Shown here in pieces: positions 1 to 7,951 of a stretch of 64,000 bases of DNA (the stretch's first letter is position 1; every line of letters begins with the position of its first letter). Source of the stretch: an uncultured Saprospiraceae bacterium (lineage in GTDB: Bacteria; Bacteroidota; Bacteroidia; Chitinophagales; Saprospiraceae); the NCBI GenBank assembly GCA_937959115.1, contig CALGAW010000017.1, positions 62,001 through 126,000 of the forward strand, read 5' to 3'. Under the pieces are notes generated by a model. It had not been told where the DNA came from and made no database searches. It saw only the letters and a program-made list of their open reading frames with translations. The translations under genes were made by a program, and so were the position numbers.

Positions 1-493
1 ATAAAAACTCCAATTCTTGAATCAGGTTAAACCCGACTAAATGGGCGATATCGAATGTAATAAAATCTGACGGTGATTTGGGAGCCTCCACACGAATATC
101 TAGGACTTTGTGCAAAAGGGAAACGTTTTTCAAAATTTCCACATTTAAAAACAAATCAGAATCACTTGTAAACGACATGATTTCAACATCCGCACCAGAA
201 TACAACTTCCCCTCGACCTCCTTGTAGATCTGATCAATCTTAAAAATTCGCTTTCCAATCGTTTTAATATCCATTTTGCCATCATCATACCGATTTGCAA
301 CTTCAATCAACTCAACTTCGGTTCCAACATCTGACACTTTACCATCCAAATAAGGAACGATACCAAACGGAATGCCTTCCTTTTCACACTCATTAATCAA
401 TTGGCGATACCTCGGTTCAAAAATATGGAGGTTTAATTTTTCATGAGGAAAAACAACTAATTTTAACGGGAATATTGGAAGGAAAATGGACAT
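1..493 (-). CDS. LON substrate-binding-domain protein (partial, 3' end outside window)
   Basis: An open frame runs from an ATG at 493 on the minus strand off the left edge, giving 164 visible residues. The N-terminus MSIFLPIFPLKLVVFPHEKL, then HIFEPRYRQLI and GIPFGIVPYL, is the classic beginning of the LON N-terminal (substrate-binding) domain, PF02190. In this phylum such short stand-alone LON-domain proteins are usual, but because the C-terminus is missing a full Lon protease cannot be strictly excluded. The role of stand-alone LON-domain proteins is poorly defined; substrate binding or protein turnover is an inference from the domain. It is divergent from pckA. Confidence 0.85.
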   Translation of the reverse strand, partial: MSIFLPIFPLKLVVFPHEKLNLHIFEPRYRQLINECEKEGIPFGIVPYLDGKVSDVGTEVELIEVANRYDDGKMDIKTIGKRIFKIDQIYKEVEGKLYSGADVEIMSFTSDSDLFLNVEILKNVSLLHKVLDIRVEAPKSPSDFITFDIAHLVGFNLIQELEFL

Positions 494-732
494 GTATAAA
501 AGTATTGAAATATAATATTAGGCACAAATAAAGTGAATATTTTTTAGATTCGGAATAATCCACAAAAACAATTAATAATCACACCCATCAAACTAAATCC
601 CAAAGAATATTCCATAAATTAAAAATGCAACAAATATTGTTTATCAGCCGTTTACAGTGAGAACAATCAGTCAAAAAGAAATTAACATTTGTGTAAAATA
701 ACTATAGTAAAAAAATATTTAATTACAACTGA
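494..732. other. AT-rich intergenic region between LON gene and pckA promoters
   Basis: No reading frame or RNA structure that I can support. It must carry the promoter of the minus-strand LON gene and upstream regulatory sequence of pckA. Confidence 0.5.
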
Positions 733-764
733 TTGAGTGCCAAGTGTGAAACGATATATCTTTG
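733..764 (+). promoter_or_regulatory. candidate pckA promoter P1 (Bacteroidota sigma-A type)
   Basis: A TTG at 733-735 and a perfect TAnnTTTG box (TATCTTTG, 757-764) are separated by 21 bp, matching the -33/-7 architecture known for Bacteroidota housekeeping promoters. Position and orientation suit pckA. Confidence 0.5.
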
Positions 765-839
765 ATTCGGAATTAAAAGTTATACACAATTATACGAATT
801 ATTTCTTTTATGAATTATCGAATATCAGGTATTCTTAGT

Positions 840-847
840 TATCTTTG
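840..847 (+). promoter_or_regulatory. candidate pckA promoter P2 (-7 box)
   Basis: A second perfect TAnnTTTG box (TATCTTTG) lies 34 bp before the pckA ATG at 881. No clear -33 element is visible. Transcription from here would begin near 853, which rules out the TTG at 845 as translation start and supports ATG 881. Confidence 0.45.
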
Positions 848-880
848 ATCTTTAATTTTCTTCAACTAATCTTGTCTTTT

Positions 881-2494
881 ATGAAAGTAATTGGAATTAA
901 AAACCCGTCAGCAGATTTATCAACTCTTGGTATCAAGGATATTAAAACAGCTTATTGGAATCTAGATTCTGAGAAATTATCCGATCATGTAATTGAACAA
1001 CAGGAAGGAGTCATCTCCAGTTCCGGTGCCATAGCCATCAATACGGGAGAATTTACAGGAAGATCTCCTAAAGATAGATTTGTAGTAAAAGACAACTTAA
1101 CGGAGAATACCGTTGACTGGGGCGCTATCAACATTCCTTTTGATGCAGATAAGTTTGATTCCCTGTATACAAAAGTTGCAAACTACCTTAGCAATCGAAA
1201 CTTATATGTAAGAGATGCATATGCATGTGCGGATGACAACTATCGATTATCCCTGCGACTTGTAGCAGAAAAGCCTTGGAGTACAATGTTTGCAAACAAC
1301 ATGTTTCTGCGTCCATCTGAAGATGAAATCAACAATGCAAATCCAGAATGGACAATATTGTGTGCACCAGGACTAAAAGCAGATGCGAAAATAGATGGAA
1401 CTAGACAACACAACTTTGCCATCATCAACTTTAGTAAAAAGAAAATCATTATTGGTGGGACAGGTTATACTGGCGAAATCAAGAAAGGTATTTTCTCTGT
1501 ATTGAATTACGTGCTACCTACTGAACGTAAGGTATTGAGCATGCACTGCTCAGCCAATCAAGGAGTAGACGGTGACGTCGCTATCTTTTTTGGATTGAGC
1601 GGAACAGGAAAAACAACCTTATCTGCTGACGAAAACAGATCACTCATAGGTGATGACGAACATGGATGGTCAGATGAAGGCGTCTTTAATTTTGAAGGTG
1701 GATGCTATGCAAAATGTATCGACTTATCAGAAGAAAAGGAACCTCAAATTTTCAGAGCAATAAAGCCAGGAGCCATCCTTGAAAACATTGTATTTAAACC
1801 TGGAACTAACGAACCAGATTTTATGCGGGATGATATTACGCAAAACACAAGAGTGTCCTACCCGATCTACCATATTGATAATGCATTGGAACCATCCAAA
1901 GGCGGTATTCCAAAGAATATATTTTTCCTAACCTGTGATGCATTTGGTGTATTGCCTCCGATTTCAAAATTAGATGTTGGACAAGCAATGTATCATTTCA
2001 TTTCTGGTTACACTGCTAAGGTTGCTGGAACCGAGGCGGGTATCACAGAACCTAAAACAGTTTTTTCTGCTTGTTTTGGCGCTCCATTTTTGCCTTTACA
2101 CCCTACTTATTATGCAGACATGCTAGGTGAACGCTTAAGAAAGTATGACGTCAATGTCTGGCTAGTCAACACAGGATGGACTGGTGGCGCTTATGGTGAA
2201 GGATCTAGAATGAAACTAAGTTACACAAGAGCAATGGTCTCTGCCGCCTTAGAGGGCAAACTGAATACTGTTGAGTATCAAAAGCATCCTGTATTCGGAT
2301 TGCAAATGCCTGTTTCCTGTCCACAAGTGCCGGATGAAGTCCTGAATCCTAGAAAGACTTGGAAAACAACTACAGCCTATGATCAAAAGGCCGAAGAATT
2401 AGCCAAAGCCTTTGTCAAAAATTTCGAACAGTTTGCTGATAAAGCAAATGATGAGATTTTGGCTGCTGCACCAAATGTTACTCAAAAGATTTAA
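881..2494 (+). CDS. pckA: phosphoenolpyruvate carboxykinase (ATP)
   Basis: Converts oxaloacetate plus ATP to PEP, CO2 and ADP, the entry step of gluconeogenesis in the cytoplasm. The 537-residue length is that of the ATP-dependent family. Visible motifs are TGEFTGRSPKDR near residue 55 (substrate-binding Arg), the P-loop GLSGTGKTT at about 238-246, the kinase-2 motif IGDDEHGW, and the C-terminal NTGWTGGAYGEG and RMKLSYTRAM segments. The frame extends upstream to a TTG at 845, but ATG 881 gives the family N-terminus and lies downstream of a promoter box. It is monocistronic, with a candidate small RNA downstream. fbp at 16.6-17.6 kb is the other gluconeogenic gene here. Confidence 0.97.
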   Translation: MKVIGIKNPSADLSTLGIKDIKTAYWNLDSEKLSDHVIEQQEGVISSSGAIAINTGEFTGRSPKDRFVVKDNLTENTVDWGAINIPFDADKFDSLYTKVANYLSNRNLYVRDAYACADDNYRLSLRLVAEKPWSTMFANNMFLRPSEDEINNANPEWTILCAPGLKADAKIDGTRQHNFAIINFSKKKIIIGGTGYTGEIKKGIFSVLNYVLPTERKVLSMHCSANQGVDGDVAIFFGLSGTGKTTLSADENRSLIGDDEHGWSDEGVFNFEGGCYAKCIDLSEEKEPQIFRAIKPGAILENIVFKPGTNEPDFMRDDITQNTRVSYPIYHIDNALEPSKGGIPKNIFFLTCDAFGVLPPISKLDVGQAMYHFISGYTAKVAGTEAGITEPKTVFSACFGAPFLPLHPTYYADMLGERLRKYDVNVWLVNTGWTGGAYGEGSRMKLSYTRAMVSAALEGKLNTVEYQKHPVFGLQMPVSCPQVPDEVLNPRKTWKTTTAYDQKAEELAKAFVKNFEQFADKANDEILAAAPNVTQKI

Positions 2495-3145
2495 ATTAAT
2501 TACTAATTATAAAGGATCAATTCTTAATTAACAACTGAATCTAATCTGAAAGAGAAAGCGGTTGATAGAAATTGGTCACCATTCTTTAAATTTTACTTAG
2601 TCATAATAGAGGCATGTACAAAAGTGATTAACCTCCCTTTAGTGCAACATTATTATACGCTTTGATCGTTAATCATTGCTGAATATTAAATCTAGATGTC
2701 GAGCGAACAGCAATTTGATCTTGAAACTGACAAAAGGCTTAAAAAACGCAGAGACTCGAGCACAGATTGGATTGATATCTATAGACGCTCCCTTGAAAAT
2801 GATTTAATCAACCTATTGATTATGTTTTTTTCTTAAGAAAACCCTGTATGAGAATACATTTTTAAAATTAATAATCATTTGTGACGAAAAAAAGATATTG
2901 AAGTAACACGAAATTGGAATATTTTTTTCATTTTTTTTCAAAAAAACATTTTTCGGTTTATTTTAAAATAAAATTAGATATTATTTTGGTGGTAAATAAA
3001 GGATTTTCAAATCACAAACAAAAACACACTAATAACTGTATATCAGCAAATTAAGAAATAAAAGACAAACTTTTCAAGGGATATCAACAGGTATTTTGTA
3101 GGATTTTTTTGAGAAAATCGATTTAGATGTCATCTGTGACACGCT
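2495..3145. other. long AT-rich intergenic region downstream of pckA
   Basis: Apart from the weak 46-codon frame at 2696, this stretch shows long A and T runs (2920-2990) and no recognisable gene. No convincing hairpin-plus-T terminator is visible directly after pckA. Confidence 0.4.
2696..2836 (+). CDS. possible small hydrophilic protein (46 aa)
   Basis: ATG-to-TAA frame encoding a charged peptide starting MSSEQQFDLETDKRLKKRRD and ending in a short hydrophobic stretch (LINLLIMFFS). The high content of Glu, Asp, Lys and Arg is more protein-like than random AT-rich DNA would give. There is no homologue I recognise and no promoter or ribosome-binding evidence, so it may be chance. Confidence 0.2.
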   Translation: MSSEQQFDLETDKRLKKRRDSSTDWIDIYRRSLENDLINLLIMFFS

Positions 3146-3153
3146 TATATTTG
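3122..3153 (+). promoter_or_regulatory. candidate promoter of the small RNA
   Basis: A perfect TAnnTTTG box (TATATTTG, 3146-3153) lies 20 bp after a TTTA at 3122-3125 that could act as a degenerate -33 element. Predicted start is near 3160, at the head of the structured region below. Confidence 0.45.
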
Positions 3154-3159
3154 TTATTG

Positions 3160-3311
3160 TAAGGAGGTTAAAAGATTTATACCAAATGAATCGCTAGTCT
3201 TCTCTAGTCTTTTTATGAAGATGCAAGCTATGAAGTAGACTCTGTCCGTTAGCCTAAGCGGAAAGAGCTAAGTTTACCTGACACGCCTAAGTTGGGTAAA
3301 CTTTTTTTTTT
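3160..3311 (+). ncRNA. candidate structured small RNA of about 150 nt
   Basis: No coding frame fits here, yet the region has a promoter box at its start, an internal hairpin and an intrinsic terminator at its end. The hairpin pairs CTCT (3240-3243) with AGAG (3264-3267) and TCCG (3245-3248) with CGGA (3259-3262) around a single G/A mismatch and a 10-nt loop. A weaker pairing joins AGTCT near 3206 to AGACT near 3237. The word GCCTAAG occurs in both the hairpin loop (3252-3258) and the terminator loop (3285-3291). It does not match tmRNA, SRP RNA or RNase P motifs. A 6S-like RNA is possible but not shown; a long 5' leader of the sigma-factor gene is the alternative. Confidence 0.5.
3270..3311 (+). 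terminator. Rho-independent terminator of the small RNA
   Basis: A perfect 9-bp stem, AAGTTTACC (3270-3278) with GGTAAACTT (3295-3303), a 16-nt loop, and a run of ten T (3302-3311). It lies 54 bp before the sigma-factor ATG, so it could attenuate that gene if transcription reads through. Confidence 0.8.
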
Positions 3312-3364
3312 AAAACAGGAGTGTTAAGATATAGTTTATTTGTTAAACCAAAATATGATTTCTA

Positions 3365-3913
3365 ATGACTGACGTTTTAGTGTTTGGATTATCTGAAAAG
3401 GAAATTATTGAAGGCTGTATAAAAAACAAAAGAGAACATCAGGAGCTATTTTACAAGTATTATTCTCCTCAAATGTTCGGAATTTGTTTAAGATATGCCA
3501 ATGATTATCATGCTGCAGAAGATATTCTTCAAGAAGGATTTATTAAAGTATTTAAAAATCTTGAAAAGTTTAGAGGTGAAGGCTCTTTTGAAGGGTGGGT
3601 AAAACGAATTTTCATCAATACAGCAATCGAGTTTTATAGAAAATCAGCGAATCATAAAGGACATTCCGAATTGGATAAAGTAAGATTCAAGGAAGTTGAA
3701 CAAGTGGCAATTGAAAACCTTGCGGCCAAAGATTTATTAAACTTGATTCAGAAACTATCCCCTGGCTACCAAACTGTCTTTAACATGTATGTGATAGATG
3801 GATTTTCTCACAAGGAAATAGGAAAAAAACTTGGAATTGCGGATGGAACATCAAAATCACAATTAGCAAGAGCGAGATCTATCTTACAAAAAATGATTGT
3901 AAACCAAAATTAA
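3365..3913 (+). CDS. ECF-type RNA polymerase sigma factor
   Basis: A 182-residue group-4 sigma factor. Region 2 is visible at about residues 27-95 (LFYKYYSPQMFGICLRYAND, then AAEDILQEGFIKVFKNLEKF and FEGWVKRIFINTAIEFYRK), and region 4 with its helix-turn-helix at about 122-180 (LIQKLSPGYQTVFNMYVIDG then SHKEIGKKLGIADGTSKSQL). No anti-sigma gene follows: the next gene is convergent and encodes an ABC permease. It therefore looks like an orphan ECF factor, unlike the second one in this window at 39.0-39.6 kb, whose sequence is of the same general Bacteroidota type. It starts 54 bp after an intrinsic terminator. Confidence 0.93.
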   Translation: MTDVLVFGLSEKEIIEGCIKNKREHQELFYKYYSPQMFGICLRYANDYHAAEDILQEGFIKVFKNLEKFRGEGSFEGWVKRIFINTAIEFYRKSANHKGHSELDKVRFKEVEQVAIENLAAKDLLNLIQKLSPGYQTVFNMYVIDGFSHKEIGKKLGIADGTSKSQLARARSILQKMIVNQN

Positions 3914-3941
3914 AGCAATATCGAAACAGGTATGATCCCTT

Positions 3942-4751
3942 TTATAAATCACGCCTCTTCAGTAACCAGTAGATCAGCCCTACAAAAACCAATATCCAGC
4001 ACACAGCAACCAGCAACGCCTCTTCAGGCCGCAACAATAAACTTACGCCATCCCGCTCAAGCCGCTCCTCCAACGTCATGCCGATCTGCCGAACAGGTAA
4101 CGGAACCAAATCCTCAAAAACATTCATCGGATAATAGTTCACAGATTTGTGAGACCAGACATTCAGATGAAAAACATGCCGCAGTATCGCCTCAATCACT
4201 AACGTGTAGATCAGAAACAAAAATATCGCAATACCAGACCGCTTGAGCCAGAATCCAAGCAATAAGCCAACCACCATAAATGCAAAACACTGCAACCAGT
4301 AAGCAGGAATCAGCCACATCTGCTCCGTAACTTTAGACATAAAAACAAAATCAGTATATACATAACCGTAACTTGCCCCTACTAAAACATAATACAGCGT
4401 AGCAGCAACACTGACAGCAGCACACAGCATCAGTTTACTTAATAAAAACTCCGTCCGACTCATTCCATTAATGATTTGCTGGCGAAGCGTTTTAAACTGA
4501 ATCTCCTGCGTAATCAGGGTGATACTCAACAATCCAAAACAGAAAAACGTAAGCCAACTCCCTAAGTAACCTAGAAAGGACCAGACATCAGGAAACGCGT
4601 AGATCTTCCTTATGGAAAACTCCCTTGGAAAATCCATTTGCAAACCAATCGGAAATAGCAAGGGCAACCCAATCAAATACAAGGCAAAAAACACGTGAAA
4701 CGACTTGTTGCGCTTTAGCTTTAACCATTCTATATGTAGTAATCGCTGCAT
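3942..4751 (-). CDS. ABC-2 type transporter permease
   Basis: A 269-residue integral membrane protein with six predicted hydrophobic segments: VFFALYLIGLPLLFPIG near 20-37, WLTFFCFGLLSITLI near 66-81, LMLCAAVSVAATLYYVLVGA near 107-126, YWLQCFAFMVVGLLLGFWL, IAIFLFLIYTLVIEAIL, and the C-terminal LLVAVCWILVFVGLIYWLL. It begins directly after the stop of the ATPase gene upstream, so the two form one operon and probably one ABC-2 exporter. Substrate is unknown. A plus-strand frame over its 3' half is an antisense shadow. Confidence 0.88.
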   Translation of the reverse strand: MQRLLHIEWLKLKRNKSFHVFFALYLIGLPLLFPIGLQMDFPREFSIRKIYAFPDVWSFLGYLGSWLTFFCFGLLSITLITQEIQFKTLRQQIINGMSRTEFLLSKLMLCAAVSVAATLYYVLVGASYGYVYTDFVFMSKVTEQMWLIPAYWLQCFAFMVVGLLLGFWLKRSGIAIFLFLIYTLVIEAILRHVFHLNVWSHKSVNYYPMNVFEDLVPLPVRQIGMTLEERLERDGVSLLLRPEEALLVAVCWILVFVGLIYWLLKRRDL

Positions 4752-4752
4752 A

Positions 4753-5631
4753 CTATTGAGTAATTTCTAGGAACTCCTGCTCCAAACTTTTCTGTTTTTC
4801 AATGAGATAACTCAGGACAATTCCCTGATCAAAACAATATTGATTGATGGCAGCAACAGAGCCTTCCTCTTTCAGTGTAAGACTAAAGCCTTGACGTATA
4901 ACAAGCATCCGTTCAACTAGTGAACAGTTCTCTAGGACTTTTTTAAGCACTGCTAAATCCTCAGCTCCAACTTCTACCGTTACCTTATTGTTTAATATAG
5001 AGCCCACACTGCCTGTAGACAGTAGCTTTCCTTGCTTGATGATGGCTACATGAGAGCAGATTTTTTCTACTTCATCTAAAATATGACTTGCTAGAATAAT
5101 GGTTTTACCAGATTGAGCAATATCAAGAATCACCTGGCGAACTTCAGCTATTCCTTGTGGGTCAAGCCCATTGGTTGGTTCATCAAAGATCAGTACTTCT
5201 GGATTGCCGATGAGTGCCCCTGCAATTGCAAGGCGTTGCTTCATGCCTAGTGAATATGTTTCAAAGCGAGCGTGTCGACGGTCATACAGGTTTACAGATT
5301 TCAGAATTGCATCATAATCTGTTTGTGCCCCCTTTATCCGTGCTACGATTTTCAGATTATCAATTGCATTTAGGTAAGGATAAAAATTCGGTGTTTCCAG
5401 TAAGGTACCAATCTTCTTTCTAGCATTGACAGGCTGCACATCACCAAACCACTGATAACTGCCGCTATCGGGAAGGATGACACCTGTAAGCATGCCTAGT
5501 GTTGTGGTTTTTCCAGAGCCATTTGGGCCTAACAATCCAAAGACTTGCCCCTGTTCGATTTCGAGTGTGAGGCTGTCCACTGCTTTCAGAGAGCGGTAAG
5601 ACTTCGTTAGATTTTTAATGCTGAGCGTCAA
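4753..5631 (-). CDS. ABC transporter ATP-binding protein
   Basis: The ATPase partner of the ABC-2 permease just downstream. Walker A GPNGSGKTT, signature-like YSLGMKQRLAIAGAL, Walker B VLIFDEPTNGLDPQG and the H-loop ILASH are all present, and a C-terminal extension of about 80 residues follows as in CcmA/DrrA-type exporter ATPases. The frame opens at a TTG at 5676. An internal TTG at 5631 gives the conventional N-terminus (TLSIKNLTKSY) and lies a sensible distance from a promoter box at 5684-5691, so I prefer 5631 (292 aa). No ATG is available, which is unusual. Confidence 0.9.
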   Translation of the reverse strand: MTLSIKNLTKSYRSLKAVDSLTLEIEQGQVFGLLGPNGSGKTTTLGMLTGVILPDSGSYQWFGDVQPVNARKKIGTLLETPNFYPYLNAIDNLKIVARIKGAQTDYDAILKSVNLYDRRHARFETYSLGMKQRLAIAGALIGNPEVLIFDEPTNGLDPQGIAEVRQVILDIAQSGKTIILASHILDEVEKICSHVAIIKQGKLLSTGSVGSILNNKVTVEVGAEDLAVLKKVLENCSLVERMLVIRQGFSLTLKEEGSVAAINQYCFDQGIVLSYLIEKQKSLEQEFLEITQ

Positions 5632-5683
5632 GTTAATTAAAATTGATTTGCTTACTTGGAAACGGGAATAAAACAATATGAAT

Positions 5684-5716
5684 GCAAGATATAGTTTTTT
5701 CTTTAAGCAGAACCAA
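5684..5716 (-). promoter_or_regulatory. candidate promoter of the ABC transporter operon
   Basis: On the minus strand TATCTTGC (complement of 5684-5691) is a near match to TAnnTTTG, with a TTG (complement of 5714-5716) 22 bp upstream. The same variant TATCTTGC precedes both T9SS paralogues at 58.3 and 60.1 kb. Confidence 0.35.
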
Positions 5717-5764
5717 GCAAGGCACAGAATGTATGATTATCTCGTACCCTTTTTATACTTATTA

Positions 5765-6508
5765 TCAATTCTCAATAATAAACTTCCTTGTTAAAATACC
5801 CTTTGAAGTCCGCAATCGAAGAAAATAGACTCCAATTTCAAATTCATTAGTGTTTATCTGCAACTGATTATCATTATTATTAAAGTTTTTATAATCTTTC
5901 AGCCGACCAGTGGGATTATAAATTTCATAACTCAAAATAGATTGATCAGAGCGAACATTTAAGATCTCTGATGCAGGATTGGGAAAGATAATCAATTGAT
6001 TCCCTTTAGTTTTCTCATTCTCGACATTCATTTGTTGATCTAGACATAAAAAGATGTCATCTACAAATTGTTGATACGGTTGAATCACTTCAGTATCGGT
6101 GATCTGTCCTTTTACAAAACCATTCTCAAGTCGTAAAAAATGCAATCCGCAAGCTCCCTCCAAATACCAATAACCATTATATGATAAAAAATTCAGCGCC
6201 ATAATTAGGGTATCTTGCTTCTTGAATTGGACCAAATCTTCACCACAATTTACCCCATCTTGACCAAGCACCGTAATGGTATCTTCACCCATCGTATTAT
6301 GCAGTTTATTTATTATCCTTACATCCATTAAGTAGGTATACGTAGTAGGCTCATTTAGAACCACAGCACTAACTACATGATGCCCTTGATTTACAATATT
6401 ACAAAACACAGATTCATATGGATAACAAGAACAAGCACTCGATAACTGTTGTAAAGAGAGGATTAAAAATACAGTTAATTGGATTCTAAAAGCGAGTGGA
6501 TGATTCAT
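5765..6508 (-). CDS. secreted Cys-rich protein, TIMP/NTR-like, with T9SS sorting domain
   Basis: A 247-residue exported protein. Residues 1-25 form a signal peptide, with the mature chain starting in CSCYPYE. The body (CSC..FC..V..GHHVVSAVVL ... DGVNCGEDLVQF ... EGACGLHF) has the cysteine spacing and beta-rich pattern of tissue-inhibitor-of-metalloproteinase/NTR-type domains; this fold assignment is my inference. From about residue 172 a type-A T9SS C-terminal sorting domain follows (IIFPNPASEILNV, SYEIYNPTGRL, GVYFLRLRTSKGILTRKFII), so it should cross the outer membrane by the Por system. Stand-alone transcription unit. Confidence 0.8.
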   Translation of the reverse strand: MNHPLAFRIQLTVFLILSLQQLSSACSCYPYESVFCNIVNQGHHVVSAVVLNEPTTYTYLMDVRIINKLHNTMGEDTITVLGQDGVNCGEDLVQFKKQDTLIMALNFLSYNGYWYLEGACGLHFLRLENGFVKGQITDTEVIQPYQQFVDDIFLCLDQQMNVENEKTKGNQLIIFPNPASEILNVRSDQSILSYEIYNPTGRLKDYKNFNNNDNQLQINTNEFEIGVYFLRLRTSKGILTRKFIIEN

Positions 6509-6681
6509 AGAGCGCCTGTTTTAAAAATGTTTACTTATTAGAATTAATAGTACATTCAATGATTTTCTAAGTATTATACTAGATCAAGCATGAATTGGTG
6601 CTACAAAACAAATAAACATCACTTCTAATTTGTATTGCAATAAATCAAGTCATTTTATTGTAATTTAACTCAAGGCGTCCG

Positions 6682-7881
6682 CTAACCAATAGCCCTATCG
6701 ATATCACCAATCAAATCTTCTACATCTTCAATCCCCACGGAAAGCCGAATCAGTCCATCCGTAATACCGTTTTTTAGCCTCAAGTCACGATCCACATTGA
6801 TATGCGAACTAGAAGCAGGATGCAAGACAAGCGTATCCACATCTCCCAACGTCGGGGCCAGCGTACACAGTTTTATAGCATTCATAAATCGAAGACCAGC
6901 TTCCAGGCCATCAGCTAACTCAAAACTGAGCATCCCACCAAATTGACGCATTTGTTTCTTGGCAATCAAATGATCAGGATGAGAGGGCAAGCCATTGTAA
7001 TTCACTCGTGCGACTTTCTCATGTCCTTCTAAATATTCAGCAATCTGTTGCGCGTTTTCACTGTGTCTGTCCATCCGAATCGCAAGTGTTTTTAGTCCAT
7101 TGTTTACCAGCCATGCATCAAATGGATTACAGTTGGTGCCCATCAGTTTCATGGCCACCCAAACCTTTTTCTCCATCAGCTCTAAGTCCCGACCAATGAT
7201 AACACCAGCAATCGAATTGCCTTGGCCATTCAAAAACTTTGTAGTAGAATGTATAATAAAGTCTGCTCCATACTTAAACGGTTGTTGTAGATACGGCGTA
7301 CAGAATGTATTGTCGATTGCTGTAAGACAATTGTACTTTGCAGCAAGTGCACATAGTTGTTCAATATCCACACAGGCCATTGTTGGGTTAGCAGGTGTTT
7401 CAAAATAAAGCAACCGAATAGCGGGGTTATCTCTTAACAGTTGCTCTACTTGATTTAAGTCCTGCAAATCAGTAAACATTGGTGCTATTCCACATGGAGC
7501 TAATACTTTCTTTAGAAGTTCTGTGGTTCCCCCGTACAGATTTCCTTGCGTTAGCACGTTGTCACCAGATTTCAGAAGGCTTAAGAACAGTGTGCTGATG
7601 GCTGACATCCCGGAAGAAGTCATAATTCCTTTGGCAGTCATATCTAAGTCAAAGGTTTCCATGGCTGCAATTTTACGTGCAACTGTTTCCATGGTCGGAT
7701 TGCCATATCGCCCGTAAACCAATCCTTTTTTATTGCCTTTAAATATGTCAATTCCTTCCTCTATTGTCTCAAATTCGAAGGAAGATGTAGCATAAATCGG
7801 CAATTGATGTGGACGGACTGTCTGATTATTCTTAAATTCGTTGGCACAAAAAGAACCAAACTTGATCGGCATTTCGCTCAT
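6682..7881 (-). CDS. trans-sulfuration family PLP-dependent enzyme (methionine gamma-lyase/cystathionine gamma-synthase type)
   Basis: A 399-residue Cys/Met-metabolism PLP enzyme (PF01053). Seen are the N-terminal YGRYGNPTMETVARKIAAME segment, the cofactor-contacting SSGMSAI, YFETPANPT, the Asp in AIDNTF, and the PLP lysine in IIHSTTKFLNGQGN. The family includes methionine gamma-lyase, cystathionine gamma-synthase and -lyase and O-acetylhomoserine sulfhydrylase; sequence by eye does not separate them, although YGRYGNPT with a Cys in CAPCGI resembles gamma-lyase-like members. It is monocistronic and divergent from the GNAT gene with 70 bp between them. Confidence 0.9.
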   Translation of the reverse strand: MSEMPIKFGSFCANEFKNNQTVRPHQLPIYATSSFEFETIEEGIDIFKGNKKGLVYGRYGNPTMETVARKIAAMETFDLDMTAKGIMTSSGMSAISTLFLSLLKSGDNVLTQGNLYGGTTELLKKVLAPCGIAPMFTDLQDLNQVEQLLRDNPAIRLLYFETPANPTMACVDIEQLCALAAKYNCLTAIDNTFCTPYLQQPFKYGADFIIHSTTKFLNGQGNSIAGVIIGRDLELMEKKVWVAMKLMGTNCNPFDAWLVNNGLKTLAIRMDRHSENAQQIAEYLEGHEKVARVNYNGLPSHPDHLIAKKQMRQFGGMLSFELADGLEAGLRFMNAIKLCTLAPTLGDVDTLVLHPASSSHINVDRDLRLKNGITDGLIRLSVGIEDVEDLIGDIDRAIG

Positions 7882-7951
7882 TGTTTATAATTTTAAATTC
7901 AAATGTCCGAAATAAACTTGTAAATAATTAACATTTTTAAACTTTCCAATA

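Noticed and set aside
845-880. TTG start adding 12 residues to PEPCK
   Set aside because: It overlaps the -7 promoter box at 840-847 and the added residues are not part of the family N-terminus.
3240-3300. tRNA-like cloverleaf in the small-RNA region or elsewhere in the gaps
   Set aside because: No CCA end, T-loop GTTCRA or anticodon arm pattern seen in any intergenic region.
3160-3311. Identification of the small RNA as 6S, SRP or tmRNA
   Set aside because: None of the conserved tmRNA or SRP motifs is present; the long helix with central bubble of 6S RNA could not be drawn convincingly by hand.
3932-4246. 104-codon plus-strand frame
   Set aside because: Lies antisense to the ABC-2 permease gene; Pro/Ser/Thr/Gln-rich nonsense composition typical of the reverse strand of a membrane-protein gene.
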